A stretch of DNA of 5,607 bases from Candidatus Dormiibacterota bacterium (GTDB lineage: Bacteria > Chloroflexota > Dormibacteria > Aeolococcales > Aeolococcaceae). The stretch lies in the NCBI GenBank assembly GCA_027451645.1, contig DAIDIX010000131.1, positions 1 through 5,607 on the forward strand, written 5' to 3'. A model generated the notes under the pieces. It worked only from the letters and a program-made list of their open reading frames with translations. It was not told where the DNA came from and did not search any database. This document shows, piece after piece, positions 1 to 4,853 of the stretch (position 1 is its first letter; each line of letters starts with the position of its first letter). The position numbers and the translations under genes were made by a program.

Positions 1-126
1 TGGACATCCCTCCCTGATGAGGTGGCGAGCCGCATCAATATCGATGAGGAGCGGAGCGCCCTCCTCATTGCCCGCGACCGCTCCGGCATGCAGAAGCGTG
101 CTGCAGTCTGCACCATTGATGCATAG
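1..126 (+). CDS. C-terminal end of an unidentified protein (partial)
   Basis: This is an open frame from the first base to a TAG stop at 124-126, encoding 41 residues and cut by the left edge of the window. The tail reads as acidic and hydrophilic (around DEVASR and IDEERS), then LLIARDRSG and a short end RAAVCTIDA. It is too short for me to assign a family. The frame is believable because it ends exactly where the acetyltransferase gene begins: ATG 119-121 overlaps the stop as ATGCATAG, and ATG 128-130 lies one base after it. That spacing is what one expects within an operon. It could belong to the same pathway as the acetyltransferase and exporter, but this is inference from position only. 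Confidence 0.55.
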   Translation, partial: WTSLPDEVASRINIDEERSALLIARDRSGMQKRAAVCTIDA

Positions 127-127
127 C

Positions 128-1228
128 ATGGCTGGGGAGCCTGTCGTTCGGGATGCTGCCGATGCGGACAATCCTGGTCTCCTGGAGCTTGCCCGTTCCT
201 GTCCAATGGTAGGAGACATCGCCATCTGCATCGAGCGTGATCCAACATTCGCTACGCTCAATGCCCTGGAGGGGACACGGTTCAGGATTGGTGTCGTTGC
301 CAAGGGGGACCATATTGCAGGAGCAATAGCTGTGGCCTGGCGCACAGTCATGCTCAATGGCAAACCAACAGAGATCACCTATGTTGGAGACTTCAAGGTT
401 GCCCCTTCCCACAGGGGAGATGGCACTGCTGACGCACTTTCCCGCTGGGCAGAGGAAGTGTGTCTTGAGGATGGAAGAAATCTCCCTTCATTTCTCACAA
501 TCCTCTCGGGAAACGCGTCCATGCACCGGCGTCTTGCTGGTCCAAGGGGACTGCCTGAACTCATCCCAAGACAAACCATCCGCAATGCCTCCTGCATCGC
601 ATACCGCACCCGAACCTACTCGGGACCACTCCTTGTGGATGGAGCACGGGAGGAAGATGCGGATGAGATGGATCGTCTCTGGAATGGGATTTCCCCTTCC
701 TACCACCTCATGCGGGTATATCAGGGAAACTCCCTGGCTGCATGGATAGCTGCAGCACCATCGCTTGGAATGCAGGACTTCATTCTGGCCCGCGACCGGG
801 ATGGTACACTTCTCGGCTTTCTTGGCCTCTGGGAGCAGACATCGTTCAAGCGGCTCCGCATCACGTCATACTCGCGACAAATGGACTTCGTCCGGCATCT
901 TTACAACGGATATGCCCGCATTACCCATGGCTCCCTTCTTCCAGGAAACGGTGCCATCCTGCCACAGCTCAATGCAGTAGCATGCTGCATTCCCCAACAC
1001 CGTTCCGATGTGCTCAGTGCACTCCTTGCAGAAGCGAACAACAGATGCCGGAAAAAGGGCTTCATCTTCTTCAACATCGGCATTGCTGCTGGAAGTCCCC
1101 TCCTCCGGGCCCTTGCTGGCTATGCACCACAGTTCACCGATATCGATGTCTGTGAAGCAGTCCCGAATGGTGGAGCTCCCCGCATCCTCGATGACCTCCT
1201 CTTTCACCACGAGATTGCCCTTGTCTGA
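128..1228 (+). CDS. Two-domain GNAT family N-acetyltransferase
   Basis: This is a 366-residue protein, about twice the length of a single GNAT domain. The N-terminal lobe (about residues 5-160) has the acetyl-CoA binding signature: strand VGDFKV (86-91), then PSHRGDGTA (93-101), matching the R/Q-x-x-G-x-G/A pyrophosphate loop with R96, G97, G99 and A101. The segment ARSCPM near residue 22 and the AGPRGLP segment (137-143) resemble a GNAT subfamily that I recall mainly from Actinobacteria. The C-terminal lobe (about 168-350) looks like a second, degenerate GNAT fold with GFLGLWEQTSFKR (230-242) but no clear second acetyl-CoA loop. It should move an acetyl group from acetyl-CoA to an amine in the cytosol; the substrate is unknown. 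ATG 128 was chosen, giving Met-Ala one base after the upstream stop. ATG 119 is equally possible (8-base overlap). Neither has a clear Shine-Dalgarno sequence, consistent with translational coupling. The 3' end overlaps the exporter gene. Confidence 0.85.
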   Translation: MAGEPVVRDAADADNPGLLELARSCPMVGDIAICIERDPTFATLNALEGTRFRIGVVAKGDHIAGAIAVAWRTVMLNGKPTEITYVGDFKVAPSHRGDGTADALSRWAEEVCLEDGRNLPSFLTILSGNASMHRRLAGPRGLPELIPRQTIRNASCIAYRTRTYSGPLLVDGAREEDADEMDRLWNGISPSYHLMRVYQGNSLAAWIAAAPSLGMQDFILARDRDGTLLGFLGLWEQTSFKRLRITSYSRQMDFVRHLYNGYARITHGSLLPGNGAILPQLNAVACCIPQHRSDVLSALLAEANNRCRKKGFIFFNIGIAAGSPLLRALAGYAPQFTDIDVCEAVPNGGAPRILDDLLFHHEIALV

Positions 1229-2669
1229 ACCAGCTGCACTGCGAACTACCTCACTCACGCTCCCTGTCCTTCTTGCAGCAGCATTCATGGAGCTCATGGA
1301 CGTGAGCATCCTCAATATCGCTCTCCCCCGTCTCTCGAGGGGCCTGCATGCAACTGGACCGGAGCTGCAGTGGATCATCGCTGGATACTCCATGCTATTT
1401 GCCACTGTACTCATTACTGCTGCACGCCTTGGCGATCTGCATGGAAGACGCCGTGCATTCCAGTGGGGAATGGTGCTCTTCATGATGGCCTCTGCAGGCT
1501 GCGGCCTTTCCCCGAATGCAACAGTGCTTATTGTCATGCGGATGCTCCAGGGACTTGGAGGTGGTGTCATGATGCCACAGATTCTTTCCATTATCCAGGT
1601 GGAGTTTCCCGGAGGTGAGCGGCTCAGGGCACTTGCCATGTACGGTGCTGCAGGTGGGCTTGCGACAGTCATTGGGCCCTTCATTGGCGCCCTTCTCATC
1701 CGGCTGGATCCTCTAGGAAGCGGCTGGCGGTCAATCTTTTTCGTGAATGTCATCATTGGCATAGCTGCACTTGGCCTCACCTGGAGTGCAGTTCCCGAAT
1801 CGAGATCGCGATCACCACTCTCCCTCGACATTCCAGGAATGCTGCTTCTTGGTGGAGCTGCTGTCTCGCTCTTTGCACCCTTCATTGCAGCTGGAAACGG
1901 CACATGGACAGCTGCAGACAGTGCTGCTGCCTGTACTGGAGGAATGCTCCTTGTCGCGCTCCTCGTCTACGAATATCGTGCAGGTAGTCGAGGCAGGACT
2001 CCCGTTCTCGATCTCACACTCTTCGGCATACGAAGCTTCCGCTGGGGCATTCTTGCAAGCTTCCTTTTCTTCTCCACAATTGCCGCATTTTTTCTTGCTG
2101 CAACGATCTACCTCCAGGTTGCGCTCCGGTTCAGTGTCCTCCATGCTGGACTCACTGGCCTCCCCTACTCGATAGGGATTGTCATTGGCGCATCTGCAGC
2201 TTCGGCCCTTGGGGCGAGGCTGCAAAGGAAGCTCCTTGTAGCAGGTGCACTCGGAATGGCAGGGAGCATGATCCTCCTCTCCTGGACAGTGCAGGCTGCA
2301 GGGAGCCATGCCACCTCGTTCGACTTCGTTCCCGGCCTGCTTCTCGGTGGAGTGTCCATGGGCTGTCTTGTCGTTCTCCTCATCGACTTTGTGCTTGCGG
2401 ATATACCTCAGGACAGGGCAGGTGCAGCATCAGGAATTGCCAACCTCATGCAGCCTGTGGGCGGAGCTGCAGGAATTGCAGTAATCGGCGGACTTTTCTT
2501 CGGCATTCATGCAGATGGTGCGCCGTACCGCTCAGCGTTCACAGCCGTCCTCGCAGTGGAAGCAGGAGTGCTGCTCCTTGTTGCAGCATCGCTCTTTCTA
2601 CTTCCATCCCGAATCCAGGATCATGATCTCCCTGAGGGAAGCCCCCCCGAGTTCACTCCTGACAGCTAG
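1191..2669 (+). CDS. DHA2 family (EmrB/QacA-type) MFS multidrug exporter
   Basis: This is a 492-residue, highly hydrophobic inner-membrane protein of the length expected for 14-helix drug/H+ antiporters. Helix 1 carries the family Asp in ELMDVSILNIALP (34-46, D37). The helix 2-3 loop has motif A, RLGDLHGRRR (79-88). Motif B-like RMLQGLGGGVMMPQ lies at 117-130. The antiporter motif C is represented by GGLATVIGPFIG (155-166), followed by the usual WRSIFFVNV (179-187). These assign it to proton-coupled export; the substrate cannot be deduced. The start is uncertain. ATG 1191 overlaps the acetyltransferase gene by 38 bases, while TTG 1221 gives an 8-base overlap and a more typical short N-terminus. 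ATG 1167 is also in frame. None has a well-spaced ribosome binding site, so translation probably depends on the upstream gene. Pairing with an acetyltransferase suggests resistance to, or secretion of, a small amine-bearing compound (inference). Confidence 0.93.
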   Translation: MTSSFTTRLPLSEPAALRTTSLTLPVLLAAAFMELMDVSILNIALPRLSRGLHATGPELQWIIAGYSMLFATVLITAARLGDLHGRRRAFQWGMVLFMMASAGCGLSPNATVLIVMRMLQGLGGGVMMPQILSIIQVEFPGGERLRALAMYGAAGGLATVIGPFIGALLIRLDPLGSGWRSIFFVNVIIGIAALGLTWSAVPESRSRSPLSLDIPGMLLLGGAAVSLFAPFIAAGNGTWTAADSAAACTGGMLLVALLVYEYRAGSRGRTPVLDLTLFGIRSFRWGILASFLFFSTIAAFFLAATIYLQVALRFSVLHAGLTGLPYSIGIVIGASAASALGARLQRKLLVAGALGMAGSMILLSWTVQAAGSHATSFDFVPGLLLGGVSMGCLVVLLIDFVLADIPQDRAGAASGIANLMQPVGGAAGIAVIGGLFFGIHADGAPYRSAFTAVLAVEAGVLLLVAASLFLLPSRIQDHDLPEGSPPEFTPDS

Positions 2670-2682
2670 CTTTCCTTTCGAT

Positions 2683-2746
2683 GCTCACCTGCTCTCCCTG
2701 CAGGAAGCACTGCCTCCAGGTGAAACCTGCTTGTTAGCTCACCTGC
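2683..2746. repeat. CACCTG / CAGGTG repeats in the convergent gap
   Basis: GCTCACCTGC occurs twice as a 10-base direct repeat (2683-2692 and 2737-2746). The inverse element CAGGTGA lies between them at 2717-2723. It can pair with either copy of TCACCTG (2685-2691 or 2739-2745), giving two mutually exclusive 7-bp stems. A third small hairpin, CAGGT-GAA-ACCTG, is at 2717-2729. The block sits between the convergent stops at 2669 and 2783, where a bidirectional terminator would be expected. No run of T follows on either strand, so intrinsic termination is not clearly supported. Confidence 0.35.
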
Positions 2747-2782
2747 ATCTCATCACGTGAGGACTGACTGTTCAGCAGTGTC

Positions 2783-3199
2783 CTACAGCCCAACTGCTGT
2801 ATTCCTCATGAGGGGACGGGCAAGCTTCCAAAGCTCCTCCTCGGATACCCTGGGAGTGCCGAGAAGATGTTCTTTGGATCGTTCCACTGAGGTCGAGATG
2901 AGTTCAGGGAGATCCCTGATGAACCTCGTGCAGTCTGCTTCCCGAACTTCCCGGTAGATGGCAAACTGGTCCGTGCGCCGGAGAAAGGCCCGGTATCCAT
3001 GGATGCTGAAGGTTGCCCGACGGATCCTGGGAAACCTCCGCATGAGCAGCAAAGGCGCACCATCCGGGTTCGGAGCACGGCGATATTCCGTTCCACCCAC
3101 CAGGATCGGATCATTCACCCAGAGATTTCGTGCAATCCCCTCAGCTGTTTCCTGGAGGGACTTCTGCTCCAGCGTGGTCATGGTCAGTGCAGGTTTCAT
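2783..3199 (-). CDS. Uncharacterised arginine-rich 138-residue protein, coupled to the AP endonuclease gene
   Basis: I do not recognise this protein. Its ATG (3199-3197) overlaps the stop of the upstream nuclease gene in an ATGA arrangement. A GGAG lies five bases before the start (complement of 3205-3208), so the start is well supported and the two genes are almost certainly co-transcribed and translationally coupled. The N-terminus (about 1-30) looks helical and polar. A central stretch (about 35-95) is rich in Arg and aromatics, with short segments such as RRFPRIRRATFSIHGYR (54-70) that read like beta strands in a small basic alpha/beta domain. The C-terminal third (about 95-132) looks helical (SEEELWKLARPLMR). 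There is no signal peptide or membrane segment, so it is probably cytosolic. The net positive charge and the partner gene make nucleic-acid binding possible, but no motif proves it. Confidence 0.75.
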   Translation of the reverse strand: MKPALTMTTLEQKSLQETAEGIARNLWVNDPILVGGTEYRRAPNPDGAPLLLMRRFPRIRRATFSIHGYRAFLRRTDQFAIYREVREADCTRFIRDLPELISTSVERSKEHLLGTPRVSEEELWKLARPLMRNTAVGL

Positions 3200-4002
3200 G
3201 GGATCTCCAGTGTGAGGCTCACAGGACAATGGTCGCTTCCAAGAAGTGATGGATGGATGTCTGCAGCAACCACCATTTCACGGAGTGATTCCGAGACAAG
3301 GAAGTAGTCAATGCGCCATCCTATATTCCGTTCCCGCGACTTTGCGAAGGGTGCCCACCAGGTGTAGTAGCCATTTCCCTGATGGAACATACGGAAAGTG
3401 TCGACAAATCCCGCATCGACAAGAGTCTCGAAACCCTCGCGTTCCTCATCCGTGAAACCCTTCTTGCCAGCATTCGCAGCAGGATTAGCAAGGTCATCCG
3501 GCATGTGGGCAACATTGAGGTCGCCACAGATGATGACGGGTTTCCTCTCCTGGAGCCTCCGGACGTACGCAGTGAATGCTGGATCCCACTGCTTCGCACG
3601 GAGTGGCAGTCTCGAGAGATCTTCCTTGACATTTGGCGTATATACAGTCACAAGCAAGAACGCAGGATATTCAGCAGCAATGATCCGTCCCTCATTGTTG
3701 GGATTGCCGTAGGCATCTCCCGTGACACCATACTTCTCCACAACGTCTTCTGGAAAATTCTTTACTGTTTCCCCAAGGGACATGCGGGAGAAGATTGCTG
3801 TTCCGGAATATCCCTTCTTCTCTGCTGCATTCCATGAGATTTCGTAGCCATCGAGGGCAAGATCGACATCCTGCTGCTGAGCCTTTGTCTCCTGCAAGCA
3901 GACGATGTCCGGTTCAAGTGCCGCAAGAAACGGATGGAGCTGCTCTTTCCGCATGACAGCCCTGATGCCATTGACATTCCACGAAGCAAGCTTCACGACC
4001 AT
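3196..4002 (-). CDS. xthA: Exodeoxyribonuclease III / AP endonuclease (ExoIII-APE1 family)
   Basis: This is a 268-residue endonuclease/exonuclease/phosphatase-fold enzyme, the normal length for the family. It cleaves DNA 5' to abasic sites and trims blocked 3' ends in base excision repair, using Mg2+. All expected catalytic positions are present: WNVNGIR (8-14, N9), LQETKA (36-41, metal-binding E38), VYTPN (120-124, Y121), GDLNVAH (160-166, D161 and N163), WRIDYF (229-234, D232) and GSDHCPV (255-261, D257 and H258). The region from GYYTWWAPFAKSRERNIGWR (211-230) looks closer to the APE1/ExoA branch than to E. coli ExoIII. A longer than usual loop is present near 85-103, before NEGRII. Start ATG 4002 is preferred because AGGAG lies six bases upstream (complement of 4009-4013) and the protein begins directly at the first beta strand. 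An upstream in-frame ATG (4074) would add 24 residues without family support. The alternative name exoA is also possible. Confidence 0.96.
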   Translation of the reverse strand: MVVKLASWNVNGIRAVMRKEQLHPFLAALEPDIVCLQETKAQQQDVDLALDGYEISWNAAEKKGYSGTAIFSRMSLGETVKNFPEDVVEKYGVTGDAYGNPNNEGRIIAAEYPAFLLVTVYTPNVKEDLSRLPLRAKQWDPAFTAYVRRLQERKPVIICGDLNVAHMPDDLANPAANAGKKGFTDEEREGFETLVDAGFVDTFRMFHQGNGYYTWWAPFAKSRERNIGWRIDYFLVSESLREMVVAADIHPSLLGSDHCPVSLTLEIP

Positions 4003-4008
4003 GGAAAA

Positions 4009-4013
4009 CTCCT
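4009..4013 (-). promoter_or_regulatory. Ribosome binding site of the AP endonuclease gene
   Basis: The complement reads AGGAG, six bases before the ATG at 4002. It is the best Shine-Dalgarno sequence in the window and decides the start over the longer frame beginning at 4074. Confidence 0.75.
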
Positions 4014-4018
4014 GATGT

Positions 4019-4033
4019 AGTGCACCGTGCACT
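4019..4033. promoter_or_regulatory. 15-base near-perfect palindrome, operator-like
   Basis: AGTGCAC-C-GTGCACT is a perfect 7-bp inverted repeat around a single central base. It begins 17 bases upstream of the nuclease start codon, immediately before its ribosome binding site. The symmetry and position fit a binding site for a dimeric repressor in the nuclease leader, or a short hairpin near the start of its mRNA, although a one-base loop cannot form without opening inner pairs. It does not match the GAAC-N4-GTTC type of LexA box. The regulator is unknown. Confidence 0.45.
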
Positions 4034-4080
4034 CCATTGTTGCATGCCGTCCCTTCTTTCCGGAGGGGAGGCATCTACCT

Positions 4081-4099
4081 CTTCTGCATGCAAAAGAAG
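4081..4099. repeat. Imperfect inverted repeat centred on TGCATGCA
   Basis: CTTCT (4081-4085) and AGAAG (4095-4099) flank the 8-base palindrome TGCATGCA (4085-4092) in the divergent intergenic region. A second GCATGC core lies at 4042-4047, so the two cores are 44 bases apart. This might be a regulator site for either divergent unit. GCATGC also appears inside coding sequence elsewhere in the window, so chance is a real alternative. Confidence 0.25.
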
Positions 4100-4110
4100 C
4101 ACAACATCCA

Positions 4111-4139
4111 TTGACGGTTCCCAAGCAACTCCATAGGAT
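4111..4139 (+). promoter_or_regulatory. Sigma-70-like promoter for the C39-like / MDMPI-like gene pair
   Basis: TTGACG (4111-4116) matches the -35 consensus at five of six positions. After exactly 17 bases, TAGGAT (4134-4139) matches the -10 consensus at four of six, including the key first two and last two bases. Transcription would start around 4146. It points rightward, away from the nuclease gene, and would leave a leader of about 100 bases before the preferred start at 4245. Confidence 0.6.
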
Positions 4140-4143
4140 CGAC

Positions 4144-4248
4144 ATGGATGATCCTTCGACAATATGTACGTACTGGTGCTGCTCTCACACTCGCGAGCCG
4201 GCCCTGAGACTGCATCCCTACTATTCCCCTGGGACACGTACGATATGA
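4144..4248 (+). other. Possible leader ORF ending in an ATGA overlap with the C39-like gene
   Basis: A 34-codon frame from ATG 4144 ends at TGA 4246-4248, overlapping the preferred ATG 4245 of the next gene as ATGA. A second short frame in another phase, ATG 4148 to TGA 4207, would encode 19 residues. Both begin within a few bases of the predicted transcription start, so translation would have to be leaderless or nearly so. The 34-residue product is rich in Cys, His, Trp and Pro and looks more like untranslated sequence than a protein. A role, if any, would be regulatory coupling. Confidence 0.2.
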
Positions 4249-4853
4249 GCATGGAACGAGTTGGCTTCAGTCCTTCCTTTGTGAGAATGTCACAGCGTCT
4301 CACACCAAAGGATGGATTCACTGTGGAAGAAGCACACAATGCCACAAGAGTTTCCTGTGGCATAACCTGTGTTGCTGCAGTGCTCCTGCAGGATGGTGTG
4401 GCTCTCCACGGTGGGCTGGGAGCCCTGTTCCGGAAAGCATATGCGCCAGAGATGTATGTGGAGGGTGTGGGCTGGAAGCACTCTGCACTTGCACAGATCG
4501 CAGAAATGCACGGGAGACCAGCTGCAGCTCTCGATCTCAAGGGAGATGCATCACGCATTGTGCGCCTGCTGCAAGAAGGCAATGTAGTGATTGCCTCAGT
4601 TTCACGACATCTCGCAACAGACAGAAAAGGGGGCCATCTTGTGCTCCTTACAGGAGTGGATCTTGAGGGAGACGTTCCTCTTGCCTTCCATATCCTTGAT
4701 CCTGATGATGATGGATGGACCTCCCCAACAGTTCCCACTGAACGTCTCCTTGCAAGCTGGACTGGACGTGTGATTGCCATTGCACCGCAGACACGGCACA
4801 TCACTACCCATCACATTGCTGGCCCAGCACGAGGTACAGAGGGCATCTGCTGA
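4245..4853 (+). CDS. Peptidase C39-like (papain-fold) cysteine hydrolase
   Basis: This is a 202-residue protein with the pattern of the C39-like papain fold: nucleophile motif RVSCGITC (35-42, C38 the likely catalytic Cys), then GGHLVLLTGVD (129-139, H131), then ILDPDDDGW (150-158, D152). Known family members are the double-glycine leader peptidases of bacteriocin exporters and stand-alone hydrolases of uncertain substrate. Here there is no ABC transporter domain, no signal peptide and no membrane helix, so it is probably cytosolic. The usual upstream oxyanion-hole Gln, about six residues before the Cys, appears to be Asn32, which might alter activity. The start is uncertain: ATG 4245 and ATG 4251 both lack a Shine-Dalgarno sequence, and ATG 4164 would add 27 residues of non-family sequence. 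The stop overlaps the next gene by one base (TGATG), which indicates a functional pair. Its substrate cannot be predicted. Confidence 0.8.
   Translation: MSMERVGFSPSFVRMSQRLTPKDGFTVEEAHNATRVSCGITCVAAVLLQDGVALHGGLGALFRKAYAPEMYVEGVGWKHSALAQIAEMHGRPAAALDLKGDASRIVRLLQEGNVVIASVSRHLATDRKGGHLVLLTGVDLEGDVPLAFHILDPDDDGWTSPTVPTERLLASWTGRVIAIAPQTRHITTHHIAGPARGTEGIC
4838..4843 (+). promoter_or_regulatory. Ribosome binding site of the MDMPI-like gene
   Basis: AGAGGG lies nine bases before ATG 4853, inside the end of the preceding gene. It supports that start and independent re-initiation at the TGATG junction. Confidence 0.5.

Noticed and set aside
866..1903. Long minus-strand open frame of 345 codons
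   Set aside because: It lies antisense across the acetyltransferase and exporter genes, has low-complexity Ser/Arg/Pro-rich content and no domain signature. It is a shadow of the real frames.
2773..2799. CAGCAGT/ACTGCTG inverted repeat with a 13-base loop as a terminator
   Set aside because: It overlaps the stop codon of the 138-residue protein, the stem is only 7 bp, and no T tract follows on either strand.
4164..4244. N-terminal extension of the C39-like protein as a signal peptide
   Set aside because: The stretch begins with a short hydrophobic run but has no positive N-region and no cleavage site, and is followed by polar sequence unlike family members.
4003..4244. A clear promoter for the nuclease gene on the minus strand
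   Set aside because: I looked for a -35/-10 pair on the minus strand. Candidates such as TTGTCG near 4158 lack a reasonable -10 at the right spacing, so none is annotated.
3914..4804. Minus-strand open frame of 296 codons
   Set aside because: It is antisense to the C39-like gene, runs through the divergent promoter region into the nuclease gene, and is rich in Ser, Arg and Cys with no recognisable fold.
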